Source: Streptomyces antibioticus
GTDB taxonomy: Bacteria > Actinomycetota > Actinomycetes > Streptomycetales > Streptomycetaceae
Reading direction: 5' to 3'
NCBI RefSeq assembly: GCF_001514065.1
Contig: NZ_KQ948423.1
Span: forward strand, 829,717 to 893,716
DNA: 64,000 nucleotides
This document shows, one piece after another, positions 1-9,312 of this stretch (position 1 is the stretch's first letter; every line of letters begins with the position of its first letter). The notes under the pieces are model-generated. The model had not been told where the DNA came from. It made no database searches and saw only the letters and a program-made list of their open reading frames with translations. The translations under genes and the position numbers were made by a program.

Positions 1-1
1 C

Positions 2-1366
2 GGCGAGCCCGCCACGCTCTTCCCGGGCGCGATGGCCATCGGCGCGGGCGGCTCACCCAAGGACGCCCGCACCCTCGGCCGGATCGCGGGGCACGAGCTG
101 CGGGCCCTCGGCATCCGGCAGAACTACTCCCCCGTCGCCGACGTCAACGTCAACCCCGCCAACCCGGTCATCGGCGTCCGCTCCTTCGGCGCCGACCCGC
201 ACGCGGTGGCCGGACTCGTCGCCGCCGAGGTCGCCGGGTACCAGCACGGCCGTCAGGTCGCCGCCACCGCCAAGCACTTCCCCGGGCACGGCGACACCGC
301 CGTCGACAGCCACTACGGCTTCCCGGTCATCACCCACACCCGCGAGCAGTGGGACAAGCTGGACGCCCCGCCGTTCCGGGCCGCGATCGCCGCCGGCATC
401 GACTCGATCATGACCGCGCACCTCATGGTCCCGGCCCTCGACGACTCGGGTGACCCGGCGACCCTGTCCCGCCCGATCCTGCACGGCATCCTGCGCGAGG
501 AGCTCGGTTACGAGGGGGTGATCGTCACCGACTCCCTCGGCATGGAGGGCGTGCGCACGAAGTACGGCGACGACCGCGTCCCCGTGCTCGCCCTGAAGGC
601 CGGGGTGGACCAGCTCCTCAACCCGCCGAACCTGGACGTCGCCTGGAACGCCGTGCTGAACGCCGTGCGGGGCGGCGAGCTGACCGAGGCGCGGCTCGAC
701 GAGTCGATCCTGCGGGTGCTGCGGCTGAAGGCGAAACTGGGGCTGTTCCAGAAGCCGTACGTCAGCCAGGCCGGTGTCACCCGTACCGTCGGCGCCCCCG
801 CCCACCTCGCGGCGGCCGACCGGGTCGCCGAGCGGACCACGACCCTGCTGGTCAACAAGGGCGGTCTGCTGCCCCTGTCACCGCGCAAGCTCCTGGTGTG
901 CGGCGCCGATCCGGCCTCACCGTCCGGCACCACCGGCCCGCCCACCGGGGTCCTCGCGGCCGCGTTCACCGAGCTCGGCTTCACGGCCACCGCCCTGTCG
1001 ACGGGCACGGCACCGGCCGCCGCCACCGTCGCCAAGGCGGTCGCGGCGGCGCAGGACGCGGACGCGGTCGTCGTGGGGACGTACAACCTCAACGCCGCGC
1101 AGAAGACGCTGGTCGAGCAGTTGCTGGCGACGGGGAAGCCGGTGGTGGCGATCGCGATCCGCAATCCGTACGACGTGGCCCAACTGCCCGGCGTCCCGGC
1201 CTACGTGGCGGCGTACTCCTGGACCGACGTCGAACTGCGGGCCGCCGCGCGGGTGATCGCCGGCGTGGTGGCGCCGCGCGGGAAGCTGCCGGTGCCGGTG
1301 CAGAAGGCCGACGATCCGGCACAGGTGCTGTATCCGATCGGCCACGGTCTCTCGTATCCGGCGTAG
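2..1366 (+). CDS. Family 3 glycoside hydrolase, N-acetylglucosaminidase type (5' end outside window)
   Basis: The frame is already open at the left edge, so the N-terminus is missing; about 454 residues are visible. The motif KHFPGHGDTAVDSH (from about base 272) is the hallmark loop of NagZ-like GH3 N-acetylglucosaminidases, where a His/Asp pair serves as general acid. VTDSLGMEG carries the likely nucleophile Asp (codon 530-532). A C-terminal alpha/beta domain follows in roughly the last 170 residues. The likely reaction is removal of terminal GlcNAc from chitin oligomers or muropeptides. Export cannot be judged because the start is not visible. It fits the amino-sugar genes further on (hexA, chitinase, glmS). 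The family is secure; the exact substrate is inferred. Confidence 0.9.
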   Translation, partial: GEPATLFPGAMAIGAGGSPKDARTLGRIAGHELRALGIRQNYSPVADVNVNPANPVIGVRSFGADPHAVAGLVAAEVAGYQHGRQVAATAKHFPGHGDTAVDSHYGFPVITHTREQWDKLDAPPFRAAIAAGIDSIMTAHLMVPALDDSGDPATLSRPILHGILREELGYEGVIVTDSLGMEGVRTKYGDDRVPVLALKAGVDQLLNPPNLDVAWNAVLNAVRGGELTEARLDESILRVLRLKAKLGLFQKPYVSQAGVTRTVGAPAHLAAADRVAERTTTLLVNKGGLLPLSPRKLLVCGADPASPSGTTGPPTGVLAAAFTELGFTATALSTGTAPAAATVAKAVAAAQDADAVVVGTYNLNAAQKTLVEQLLATGKPVVAIAIRNPYDVAQLPGVPAYVAAYSWTDVELRAAARVIAGVVAPRGKLPVPVQKADDPAQVLYPIGHGLSYPA

Positions 1367-1481
1367 TGCGCGTACGCCACCCACCCGACGCACACCCGCC
1401 AAAGGGCGCAAAGCACCCCGCACGGCTGGCGTGTCCCCGCCACGGCGGGTCACGCTGGTCGGGGGTGTCCGGGGGGATGCG

Positions 1482-2117
1482 ATGCGCGAGAGATGGTCGG
1501 CAGGGGCGGTGTGCGCCGTGCTCGCCGTGCTGCTCGCGGCCCTGCTCACGGCCTGCCAGAGCACACCGGACAGCGGCACCGAGAGCGACGGGCGCATCAG
1601 CAACGAGGTGACACCGACCCGGCCGTCCGGATACGGGACGGTGTTCCTCGGCGTCGACGAGTGCAGCTCCTTCGGCACCACCAGCTTCACCGAGGTGCCC
1701 TGCACCAGTGAGCGGGCGGCGGCGCGGGTCGTGGCCCGCTTCGACGGCACCGCCGCCGACGGCCCGCTGTGCCCCGGCACCACCGACTTCGTGCTGCACA
1801 TCAGCGAACAGGCCCCGTCCTCCGACGAGGACGGCGACGGGGCGGTCCCGCAGGGCTACGCCTGTATGCGCAACCTCTCCGCCCCGCACCCCGGCGACCC
1901 GGGCGGCGGGGGCGGGCCGCGCACCATCGTCGGCGACTGCGTCTACAGCTCCGGCGACGGGCAGGTCCGCGAGACCGCGTGCGACGGGAAGGGCGAGAAG
2001 AAGCCGGAGTTCAAGGTGACGAAGGCGGTCATCAAACGCAGCCGGTGCCCCCTGTCCACGGCGCTGTACGTCCAGCTCGGCGGCGAGGAACCGGTCGGCT
2101 GCGCCCGCCCGGTCTGA
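1482..2117 (+). CDS. Putative lipoprotein of unknown function
   Basis: The protein has 211 residues and starts with a charged n-region, a hydrophobic stretch and the lipobox LLTAC, so Cys25 should be lipidated and the protein held on the outer face of the membrane. I chose the ATG at 1482 because it gives a clean signal peptide and has a GGGGGG run 6 bases upstream; an earlier in-frame start would only add a non-hydrophobic leader. The mature part contains six Cys (for example in DECSSFG, EVPCTSE, GDCVYSS) and a Gly-rich stretch, which suggests an extracytoplasmic disulfide-bonded fold. I do not recognise a family. It lies 115 bases after the GH3 gene and is probably transcribed separately. 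Confidence 0.7.
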   Translation: MRERWSAGAVCAVLAVLLAALLTACQSTPDSGTESDGRISNEVTPTRPSGYGTVFLGVDECSSFGTTSFTEVPCTSERAAARVVARFDGTAADGPLCPGTTDFVLHISEQAPSSDEDGDGAVPQGYACMRNLSAPHPGDPGGGGGPRTIVGDCVYSSGDGQVRETACDGKGEKKPEFKVTKAVIKRSRCPLSTALYVQLGGEEPVGCARPV

Positions 2118-2212
2118 GCGCACGGACGCCAACTTTTCCCGATCTCCCCTGGTGCGCACGGGAGTTGCTCCGATAGCTTCCGCTCGCACATCTGTCTCAC
2201 AGGGGAGGGTGC

Positions 2213-3646
2213 ATGCGCAAGGCGCTCAGATGGCTGCTGGCGCTCACGGTGCTGATAGGCACGTTGAGCACGGCAGGGGCGGCCACCGCCGCCGAGCCGG
2301 AGACCCCGGCCGCCGGCACCGACATCAAGGAACAGCTCCTGTCCATACCGGGCATGAGCCTGATCGAGGAGAAGCCCTACACCGGCTACCGCTACTTCGT
2401 CCTGAACTACACCCAGCCGGTGGACCACCGGCACCCGTCCAAGGGCACGTTCCAGCAGCGGATCACCGTGCTGCACAAGGACGTCAGCCGCCCGACGGTC
2501 TTCTACACCAGCGGCTACAACGTCTCCACGGACCCGAGGCGCCGCGAGCCGACCCAGATCGTGGACGGCAACCAGGTCTCCCTGGAGTACCGCTTCTTCA
2601 CGCCGTCCCGGCCCGACCCGGCCGACTGGAGCAAGCTGGACATCTGGCAGGCGGCCAGCGACCAGCACCGCATCTTCAAGGCGCTGAAGCCGCTCTACTC
2701 GAAGAACTGGATCGCCACCGGCGGCTCGAAGGGCGGCATGACCGCCACCTACTACGAGCGCTTCTACCCCAAGGACATGGACGGCGTGGTGGCGTACGTG
2801 GCCCCCAACGACGTCGTGAACGACGAGGACTCGGCCTACGACCGCTTCTTCGCCTCCGTCGGCACCAAGGAGTGCCGCGACCGGCTGAACGCGGTGCAGC
2901 GCGAGGCGCTGGTGCGCCGGGAGTCCCTGGAGAAGAAGTACGCGGCCTACGCGGAGGCGGAGGGCTTCACCTTCACCACCGTCGGCAGCCTGGACCGGGC
3001 GTACGAGGCGGTAGTCCTCGACTACGTGTGGGGCTTCTGGCAGTACAACCTGCTGGCCAACTGCGGTGACGACGAGCTGATCCCGCCGGACGCGAAGACC
3101 GCGACCGACGACCAGATCTGGAACTCGGTCGACACGATCTCCGGGTTCTCGTTCTACACCGACCAGGGCCTGGAGCCGTACACGCCGTACTACTACCAGG
3201 CGGCCACCCAGCTCGGCGCCCCCACGATCCACTTCCCGCACATCGAGAAGAAGTACGTCCGCTACGGCTACCAGCCGCCGCGCAACTTCGTCCCGCGTGA
3301 CATCCCGACGAAGTTCCAGCCGTACGCGATGCGGGACGTCGACACCTGGATCCGGCACAACGCCCGGCACATGCTCTACGTCTACGGCCAGAACGACCCG
3401 TGGGGCGGCGAGCGGTTCCGGGTCGACAAGGGCGCGAAGGACTCCTACGTCTTCACGGCCCCCGGCATGAACCACGGCGCGAACGTGGCCGGTCTGGTCG
3501 CCGACCAGAAGGCCTTCGCGACGGCCCGCATCCTCGCCTGGGCGGGCCTGCCGGCCGCCACGGTCGCCGAGGCGAAGCCGCTCGCGTCGTTCGACAGGAA
3601 GCTGGACGTGCGGAACGTGGAGCGCGAGCCCACGCTGCGTCCGTAG
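2213..3646 (+). CDS. Secreted S37-family (PS-10) tripeptidyl aminopeptidase
   Basis: The protein has 477 residues with a Sec signal peptide ending near residue 27 (ATAAEP). It resembles the Streptomyces S37/PS-10 aminopeptidases, secreted serine enzymes that remove tri- or tetrapeptides from protein N-termini. The nucleophile is Ser172 in GGSKGGM. Asp395 in NDPWGGE and His421 in GMNHGAN are the probable remaining triad members, in the order expected of an alpha/beta hydrolase. A strong ribosome site (GGGAGG, 7 bases before the ATG) fixes the start. A hairpin at 3655-3687 follows. Its role is probably degradation of mycelial or environmental peptides; substrate preference is not readable from sequence. 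Confidence 0.85.
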   Translation: MRKALRWLLALTVLIGTLSTAGAATAAEPETPAAGTDIKEQLLSIPGMSLIEEKPYTGYRYFVLNYTQPVDHRHPSKGTFQQRITVLHKDVSRPTVFYTSGYNVSTDPRRREPTQIVDGNQVSLEYRFFTPSRPDPADWSKLDIWQAASDQHRIFKALKPLYSKNWIATGGSKGGMTATYYERFYPKDMDGVVAYVAPNDVVNDEDSAYDRFFASVGTKECRDRLNAVQREALVRRESLEKKYAAYAEAEGFTFTTVGSLDRAYEAVVLDYVWGFWQYNLLANCGDDELIPPDAKTATDDQIWNSVDTISGFSFYTDQGLEPYTPYYYQAATQLGAPTIHFPHIEKKYVRYGYQPPRNFVPRDIPTKFQPYAMRDVDTWIRHNARHMLYVYGQNDPWGGERFRVDKGAKDSYVFTAPGMNHGANVAGLVADQKAFATARILAWAGLPAATVAEAKPLASFDRKLDVRNVEREPTLRP

Positions 3647-3654
3647 CGGCGCAT

Positions 3655-3687
3655 CCGGCTCCGGTGCGTCCCGCGCGCCGGAGCCGG
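3655..3687. terminator. Convergent hairpin terminator
   Basis: CCGGCTCCGG (3655-3664) pairs perfectly with CCGGAGCCGG (3678-3687) around a 13-base loop. It sits between the convergent S37 peptidase gene and the small secreted protein gene and can serve both strands. There is no U-tract, as is common in Streptomyces. Confidence 0.65.
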
Positions 3688-3692
3688 GTCCC

Positions 3693-4097
3693 TCAGTACC
3701 GCTGCCAGCTGCTGGACTCGTACGTCCCCCGGCCCACCTGGCCCTTGATCCACACCTTGCGGGTGCCGGCGTAGGTCTTCACCGGCCCGGCGTGATGCGT
3801 GTACTCGTCCTTGTCGACGACGGCCCCGAAGCCGCGTGCCTGGATGCTGACCATCATGGTGCGCTTGCCGCCGCCGGTGTGCTTCGGGAACGTCATGGCG
3901 CAGAGCCAGCCACCGTCCTTGTAGAGCCGGACGGAGCCGGTGGAGAAGGTGAACGTGCGGATCTTCCGGCCCTCGCAGGAGTCCCCCGACGCGGCCTGCG
4001 CCTGACCCGGCACCGCGACCGCGAGCAGCCCGGAAGCGCTCAGCGCGGCAAGCACGACCGCGGCACGCCGCCGTATCGCACCAGTCCCTCGGTCCAC
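3693..4097 (-). CDS. Small secreted protein, unknown function
   Basis: The protein has 134 residues. I place the start at the GTG whose first base is 4097, because GGGAGG lies just upstream and it gives a compact signal peptide (RRRAAVVLAALSASGLLAVA, cleavage near AQA-ASGD). A longer 151-residue form starting at 4148 is possible but would put 17 extra residues before the signal. The mature region of about 95 residues has two Cys, probably one disulfide, and is basic and Gly-rich. No family is recognised. It converges on the S37 peptidase gene and shares its terminator. Confidence 0.65.
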   Translation of the reverse strand: MDRGTGAIRRRAAVVLAALSASGLLAVAVPGQAQAASGDSCEGRKIRTFTFSTGSVRLYKDGGWLCAMTFPKHTGGGKRTMMVSIQARGFGAVVDKDEYTHHAGPVKTYAGTRKVWIKGQVGRGTYESSSWQRY

Positions 4098-4191
4098 TGT
4101 GGTCCCTCCCCGTATCCCGGCGATGAGCGTACTGGTGTACGGACGCACGACGTATGTCGGATGGTTGCACGACCGTCACGGGATCAGGCCA

Positions 4192-4311
4192 TCACGCGAC
4201 CACCGGAGCGTCCTCCCCCACGAACGTCCGCCACAGCTCGGCGTACCGCCCACCCAGCGCCAGCAACTCCGCGTGCGTACCGTCGTCCGCGACCCGGCCG
4301 CGGGCCGAACC
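4192..4311 (-). pseudogene. Remnant: C-terminal tail of a second ABC exporter
   Basis: Read on the minus strand, this stretch encodes RGRVADDGTHAELLALGG then [18 protein letters not shown] and a TGA at 4194-4192. It aligns with the last residues of the intact exporter next door ([35 protein letters not shown]), about two thirds identical. The frame loses similarity upstream of 4311 and has no Walker or signature motifs, so only about the last 36 codons of a paralogous exporter gene survive. It looks like a deletion scar of a former tandem neighbour. Confidence 0.7.
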
Positions 4312-4316
4312 TCCCG

Positions 4317-4400
4317 ATGTCGCTCTCGCGCCGATCGGCCCTGGCGGGCCTCACGGGCTTCGAGACGACTGGCCGGACTCCGTCCGGCGCTGCGGCAGGC
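4317..4400 (+). pseudogene. Possible truncated N-terminus of a Tat-exported protein
   Basis: From the ATG at 4317 the plus strand reads MSLSRRSALAGLTGF, a typical start of a twin-arginine signal peptide (S-R-R plus hydrophobic run). The hydrophobic run then breaks (ETTGRTPSG) and the frame continues only as the antisense of the exporter gene. It may be the remaining 5' end of a lost gene, joined to the exporter-tail remnant. The evidence is one short motif, so this is tentative. Confidence 0.3.
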
Positions 4401-4406
4401 GGCCGC

Positions 4407-7400
4407 TCAGGCGGCCAGCGGCTCGTCCTCCCCCACGAAGGTCCGCCACAGCGAGGCGTAGAGCCCCTCGCGTTCGATCAGCTCGTCGTGTGTGCCGTCC
4501 TCCGCGACCCGGCCGCGGTCCATCACGACCACCCGGTCCGCGCGCGCCGCGGTCGTCAGGCGGTGGGCGACGACGAGGGTCGTGCGGCGGCCGGCGAGGC
4601 GGTCGGTGGCCTGGTTGACCTGGGCCTCGGTGGCCAGGTCCAGGGCGGCCGTCGCCTCGTCGAGAAGCAGGATGTCGGGGTCGACGAGTTCCGCGCGGGC
4701 CAGCGCGATCAGCTGGCGCTGGCCGGCCGAGAGGTTGCGGCCGCGCTCGGCGACCTCGTGGAGGTAGCCGCCGTCGAGGGTGGCGATCATCTCGTGCGCG
4801 CCGACCGCGCGGGCCGCCGCCTCCACCTCGGCGTCGGTGGCGTCGGGGCGGCCGTAGGCGATGGCGTCGCGGACGGTGCCCGGGAAGAGGTACGCCTCCT
4901 GCGGGACGACTCCGAGCCGGTGCCGGTACGAGGTGAGGTCGAGGTCCCGCAGATCCGTGCCGTCGACGGTGACCCGGCCGCCGGTCGGATCGTAGAACCG
5001 TGCCACCAGCTTCACCACGGTCGACTTGCCGGCGCCGGTCTCGCCGACGAACGCGACGGTCTGGCCGGCCGGGATGCGCAGGTCGATCCCGCCGATGGCC
5101 TCCTCGTCATCGCCGTACGCGAAGTGGACGTCCTCGAAGGCGACCTCACCGCGCAGGGAGAGCACCTCCAGCGGCTCGTCGGCCGCCTTCGTCGAGGTCG
5201 GCTCCTGGAGCAGCTCCTGGATGCGGCCGAGGGAGACGGTGGCCTGCTGGTAGCCGTCGAAGACCTGGGAGAGCTGCTGCACGGGCGCGAAGAACAGGTC
5301 GATGTAGAGGAGATACGCGACCAGCGCGCCGGTGGTGAGGGTCGCGTCGTCGATCCGTCCGGCGCCCGCGACGAGGACGGCCGCGGCGGCGACCGAGGAC
5401 AGCAGCTGCACGAACGGGAAGTAGACCGAGATCAGCCACTGCCCCCGGGTACGCGCCTGGCGGTAGCTGTCGCTGCGCTCCGCGAACCGCGCCCCGCCGT
5501 CCCGCTCGCGCCGGAAGGCCTGCACGATCCGCAGCCCGGCGACGGACTCCTGGAGGTCGGCGTTGACCACCGACACGCGCTCACGGGCGAGTTCGTACGC
5601 CTTCACGCTCGCCTTGCGGAAGAAGTACGTGGCGACGATCAGCGGCGGCAGCGTCACGAAGACGACCAGGGCCAGCTGCACGTCGAGGACGAGCAGCGCG
5701 GCCATGATGCCGAAGAAGGTGACGACGGAGACGAAGGCGGTGACCAGGCCCGTCTGGAGGAAGGTGGACAGGGCGTCGACGTCGGTCGTCATCCTGGTCA
5801 TGATCCGGCCGGTCAACTCGCGCTCGTAGTAGTCGAGTCCGAGCCGCTGGAGCTGCGCGAAGATCTTCAGCCGGAGCGAGTACAGCACCCGTTCGCCGGT
5901 CCGTCCGGTCATCCGCGTCTCACCGACCTGCGCCGCCCACTGCACGCCGACCGTGAGCAGCCCGAGCAGCGACGCCGCCCACACCGCGCCGAGGGCCGCC
6001 TCGCCGACGCCGCTGTCGATGCCGTGCCGGATCAGGATCGGCAGCAGCAGCCCCATGCCGGCGTCGACGGCGACGAGCCCGAGGCTGATGAGGAGCGGGG
6101 CGCCGAAGCCGCGCAGCAGCCTGCGCAGGCCGTACGACTCCTCCGGCATGACCGCCCGCGCCTCGTCGATGTCCGGGGTGTCGGTCGCCGGGGGCAGCGC
6201 CGCCACCTGCGCGAGCAGCTCGGGCGTGGCCGGGGTGCCGGAGAGCGCGAGGTCCTTGCGCTCCCGGTCGCCGGTCCACAGCCGCGGGGTCACTCCGCGC
6301 TCGGCGTCGAACTCGGCGTCCAGTTCGTCGCGTACGGAGGTGTCCTCGGCCGGGGCGACGGGCTGGGCGTGGCCGGGTGAGACGCCGCCGAGCTCGTCGG
6401 GGTCGGTGAGCAGGCGCCGGTAGAGCGCGGACCGTTCCTCCAGCTCGGCGTGGGTGCCGATGGCGGCGAGCCGCCCCTGGTCGAGGACGGCGATGCGGTC
6501 GGCGAGGTTGAGGGTGGACCGCCGGTGCGCGATGAGGAGCGTCGTCCGGCCCTCCATGACCTGCTTCAGCGCCTCGTGGATCTCGTGCTCGACGCGGGCG
6601 TCCACGGCGGAGGTGGCGTCGTCGAGGACGAGGAGGCGGGGGTCGGTGAGGATCGCGCGGGCGAGCGCGATGCGCTGGCGCTGGCCGCCGGAGAGGGTGA
6701 GGCCGTGCTCGCCGACCTTGGTGTCGTAGCCCTCGGGCAGCTCGCTGATGAAGCGGTCGGCCTGGGCGGCGCGGGCGGCGGTCTCGATCTGCTCCTGGGT
6801 GGCCTCGGGACGGCCGTACGCGATGTTGTTGCGGACGGTGTCCGAGAAGAGGAAGGAGTCCTCGGGGACGAGCCCGATGGCGGCCCGCAGCGAGTCGAGG
6901 GTCAGCTCGCGCACGTCGTGGCCGCCGACGAGGACGGCGCCGTGCGTGACGTCGTAGAAGCGCGGCAGGAGGAGGGAGACGGTGGACTTGCCGGAGCCGG
7001 AGGAACCGACGACGGCGAGGGTCTCACCGGGGTTGATCTCGAACGAGAGGCCGTCGAGCACCGGGCGGCCGTCCTCGTACCCGAAGGACACGTCGTCGAA
7101 CTCGACGGTCGCGGGCGCGTCGGCGGGCAGCTCCTTGCGCCCGTCCTTCATGGACGGCTCGGTGTCGATCAGCTCCAGGACCCGCTCGGTGCCGGCGCGG
7201 GCCTGCTGGGCGACGGTGAGGACCATGGCGAGCATCCGGACCGGCCCGACGAGCTGCGCGAGGTAGGTCGAGAAGGCGACGAACGTACCGAGGGTGATGT
7301 GCCCGCGCACCGCCAGCCACCCGCCGAGCGCCAGCATCGCCACCTGCCCGAGAGCGGGGACGGCCTGGAGCGCCGGGGTGTACTTGGAGTTGAACCGGAT

Positions 7401-8108
7401 GGTCCGCAGCCGCCCTGCGAAGAGCCGCCGACCGACCTCCCGGAGCTTCCCGGTCTCCTGGTCCTCCTGCCCGAAGCCCTTGACCACGCGCACACCGCCC
7501 ACCGCGCCGTCGACCACCCCGGCGACGGCGGCGGCCTGGGCCTGTGCGTACCAGGTGGCGGGGTGCAGCTTGCTGCGGGAACGCTTCGCGATCCAGGCGA
7601 GGGCGGGCGCGACCGCGAGGGCGACGAGGGTCAGCGGGACGGACAGCCAGGCCATGACGACCAGGGAGATCAGGAACAGGGCGAAGTTGCCGATGGTCAT
7701 CGGCAGCATGAAGAGGAGGCCCTGGATCAGCTGGAGGTCACTGGTGGCCCGCCCCACGACCTGCCCGGTGGACAGCTCGTCCTGCCGCCGCCCGTCGAGC
7801 CGCGTGATCGTGCCGTACATCTCGGTCCGCAGGTCGTGCTGGACGTCGAGCGCGAGACGGCCGCCGTAGTAGCGGCGGATGTAGGTGAGGACGTACACGA
7901 GCACGGCGGAGGCGATGAGCAGCCCGGCCCACGGGGCCATGTCCCGGCTGTGATCACCGATGACGTCGTCGATGATCACCTTCGTGATCAGCGGCACGAG
8001 AGCCATCACGGCCATGCCGGCGAGACTCGACCCGAGGGCCAGGACGACGTCCTTCGGATACCGCCAGGCGTATCCGGCCAGCCGCCGTGCCCATCCCCGC
8101 TGCCTCAC
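4407..8108 (-). CDS. Fused two-half ABC exporter (ABCB/MdlAB type)
   Basis: The protein has about 1233 residues in the order TMD1-NBD1-TMD2-NBD2, two exporter halves joined by a charged linker. Walker A lysines are near 374 (SSGSGKST) and 1028 (ETGAGKST). NBD1 has a canonical signature LSGGQ but Walker B ends LVLDDATS, with Asp where the catalytic Glu belongs. NBD2 has LLLDEATA but the odd signature LSAGQ. Together these give one degenerate and one active ATP site, as in heterodimeric bacterial multidrug exporters. I chose the GTG at 8108 (GGAGG 8 bases upstream); an ATG at 8171 would add 21 residues. The substrate is unknown; lipid, drug or peptide export is plausible. Confidence 0.85.
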   Translation of the reverse strand: MRQRGWARRLAGYAWRYPKDVVLALGSSLAGMAVMALVPLITKVIIDDVIGDHSRDMAPWAGLLIASAVLVYVLTYIRRYYGGRLALDVQHDLRTEMYGTITRLDGRRQDELSTGQVVGRATSDLQLIQGLLFMLPMTIGNFALFLISLVVMAWLSVPLTLVALAVAPALAWIAKRSRSKLHPATWYAQAQAAAVAGVVDGAVGGVRVVKGFGQEDQETGKLREVGRRLFAGRLRTIRFNSKYTPALQAVPALGQVAMLALGGWLAVRGHITLGTFVAFSTYLAQLVGPVRMLAMVLTVAQQARAGTERVLELIDTEPSMKDGRKELPADAPATVEFDDVSFGYEDGRPVLDGLSFEINPGETLAVVGSSGSGKSTVSLLLPRFYDVTHGAVLVGGHDVRELTLDSLRAAIGLVPEDSFLFSDTVRNNIAYGRPEATQEQIETAARAAQADRFISELPEGYDTKVGEHGLTLSGGQRQRIALARAILTDPRLLVLDDATSAVDARVEHEIHEALKQVMEGRTTLLIAHRRSTLNLADRIAVLDQGRLAAIGTHAELEERSALYRRLLTDPDELGGVSPGHAQPVAPAEDTSVRDELDAEFDAERGVTPRLWTGDRERKDLALSGTPATPELLAQVAALPPATDTPDIDEARAVMPEESYGLRRLLRGFGAPLLISLGLVAVDAGMGLLLPILIRHGIDSGVGEAALGAVWAASLLGLLTVGVQWAAQVGETRMTGRTGERVLYSLRLKIFAQLQRLGLDYYERELTGRIMTRMTTDVDALSTFLQTGLVTAFVSVVTFFGIMAALLVLDVQLALVVFVTLPPLIVATYFFRKASVKAYELARERVSVVNADLQESVAGLRIVQAFRRERDGGARFAERSDSYRQARTRGQWLISVYFPFVQLLSSVAAAAVLVAGAGRIDDATLTTGALVAYLLYIDLFFAPVQQLSQVFDGYQQATVSLGRIQELLQEPTSTKAADEPLEVLSLRGEVAFEDVHFAYGDDEEAIGGIDLRIPAGQTVAFVGETGAGKSTVVKLVARFYDPTGGRVTVDGTDLRDLDLTSYRHRLGVVPQEAYLFPGTVRDAIAYGRPDATDAEVEAAARAVGAHEMIATLDGGYLHEVAERGRNLSAGQRQLIALARAELVDPDILLLDEATAALDLATEAQVNQATDRLAGRRTTLVVAHRLTTAARADRVVVMDRGRVAEDGTHDELIEREGLYASLWRTFVGEDEPLAA

Positions 8109-8187
8109 GTGCCCGTCCTCCACTCTGCTGGTGTGCCGGAAGAGGACAACGCGGAGGGGCTGGGATTTCATCCCGCTGCAACAATTC

Positions 8188-8250
8188 GGGGGGCTCGGTC
8201 ACCGTGCGTGAGCGACCGAACCCCCCGGCGCCACGGCACGGGGGGTTCGG
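8188..8250 (-). terminator. Terminator with two overlapping alternative stems
   Basis: CCGAACCCCCC (8216-8226) pairs perfectly with GGGGGGTTCGG (8240-8250). The same C-rich strand (8214-8226) can instead pair with GGGGGGCTCGGTC (8188-8200), with one mismatch. It follows the nuclease gene and precedes the exporter gene, so it most likely ends the nuclease transcript. Confidence 0.6.
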
Positions 8251-8286
8251 TGGAGCGGCCGCCTTCCGGCGGCTGCCGGCTGCCGA

Positions 8287-9093
8287 CTACCAGATCGCCT
8301 CGACCCACTCCGGGTGGTCGATGAACGGGTTGCGGTTGTGCTGGTAGGTGTCGTAGATGACCTGGTTGCGGCGCTCCTCGAAGGCGCTCGGCGGGTCCGC
8401 CTCGTTCCAGGCCTTGAGGACGGAGAGCTTGCCCATGTACGGGTTGGAGCCGTTGCCGACCTTCTCGTTGGGCTCCAGGTCGGCGAAGCCGTCGTCACCC
8501 TCGTAGCGCACGGCCATGTAGAGGATCATGCGGGCCACGTCGCCCCGGTCCGCGGCGCGCGGCGCGAAGGAGTCGGAGTCGACGGTGGAGCCGCCGCCGT
8601 TGGTGACCGCGCTGCCGCCGTTGTCGAAGTCCAGGTTGCCGCGGGTGCTGTTGACCTGGACGTCACAGGCGCGCAGGTGGTGCAGGTCGGTGCCGGGGCC
8701 GACCACCTCGCCGAAGTCGCCGTGCGACTTGGCCCAGGTGTGCTCACGGTTCCAGTCGCCGACGTCACCGCCGTTGAGGGACTTGCTGCGCGAGACGCCG
8801 CTGTACAGGAGCAGGACGTTGCTGGTGTTGTTCGGGTCCTGGTCGGTGACCTTGAGCGCGTCCCAGACCGCGGAGTACGAGATCTTCGAGACGTTGGCGC
8901 TGATGATCGTGTGCAGGGACGACTTCAGGCTCGTGCCGGTCTTGCCGATCGCGTTCTTGTAGTACGTCGAGTCGTACGCGGTGGTCGTGGCGGCGGCCGG
9001 GGTCGCGGTGAGCGCCGGGGCACAGAGGCCGGCCATGACGGCGGCCGTGGCCAGGGCCACCGACTTCCAGCGCCGTATGCGTGTCGCCAGCAT
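8287..9093 (-). CDS. Secreted endonuclease I-family (EndA/NucM-like) nuclease
   Basis: The protein has 268 residues with a signal peptide ending near ATPAAA-TTTAY (about residue 35). It has the beta-beta-alpha-metal nuclease core of the endonuclease I family: WNREHTWAKSHG supplies the catalytic His, TDLHHLRACDV follows, and NSTRGNLDFDNGG contains the Asn/Asp metal-binding part. Such enzymes cut extracellular DNA or RNA without sequence specificity and release nucleotides and phosphate. Two near-identical 14-bp motifs lie upstream (9107-9120 and 9217-9230), suggesting dedicated control. The gene is monocistronic with its own terminator. Confidence 0.85.
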   Translation of the reverse strand: MLATRIRRWKSVALATAAVMAGLCAPALTATPAAATTTAYDSTYYKNAIGKTGTSLKSSLHTIISANVSKISYSAVWDALKVTDQDPNNTSNVLLLYSGVSRSKSLNGGDVGDWNREHTWAKSHGDFGEVVGPGTDLHHLRACDVQVNSTRGNLDFDNGGSAVTNGGGSTVDSDSFAPRAADRGDVARMILYMAVRYEGDDGFADLEPNEKVGNGSNPYMGKLSVLKAWNEADPPSAFEERRNQVIYDTYQHNRNPFIDHPEWVEAIW

Positions 9094-9106
9094 AAAGGGG
9101 GTCCCA

Positions 9107-9230
9107 TCTACGCGGGTTGAATGGAGGCGGCAAGCGAGAGAGTGACATGGACATGCGGCCCTGTAAATGGAATCTGCGTGTCCATTGGGTGACCGGAAAC
9201 GGCAAATCGGGGCTTGTCTACGCGAGTTGA
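9107..9230. promoter_or_regulatory. Two TCTACGCGnGTTGA motifs upstream of the nuclease gene
   Basis: TCTACGCGGGTTGA (9107-9120) and TCTACGCGAGTTGA (9217-9230) are direct repeats 110 bp apart that differ at one base. Each is a near palindrome (TCTAC-n4-GTtGA). The first ends 13 bases upstream of the nuclease start codon. They look like operator sites for an unidentified regulator. A related inverted repeat occurs at 46651-46666. Confidence 0.4.
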
Positions 9231-9238
9231 CATGACGG

Positions 9239-9270
9239 AACGGCCCCCGCCCGGATGGCCGGGGGCCGTT
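9239..9270 (-). terminator. Terminator of the GT39 gene
   Basis: AACGGCCCCCG (9239-9249) and CGGGGGCCGTT (9260-9270) form a perfect 11-bp stem with a 10-base loop, 43 bases downstream of the GT39 stop codon on the minus strand. Confidence 0.65.
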
Positions 9271-9312
9271 GAGGCCGTACGTCAGTCGTGCGTCAGGCCG
9301 TACGTCAGGTCG

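Noticed and set aside
3792-6380. Open frame of 862 codons on the plus strand
   Set aside because: It is antisense to the exporter gene and composed of Arg/Gly/Val/Asp-rich shadow sequence; the minus strand carries all ABC motifs.
9226-9231. TTGACA on the plus strand downstream of the GT39 gene
   Set aside because: No plus-strand gene follows for more than 2 kb; the hexamer is part of the repeated TCTACGCGnGTTGA motif.
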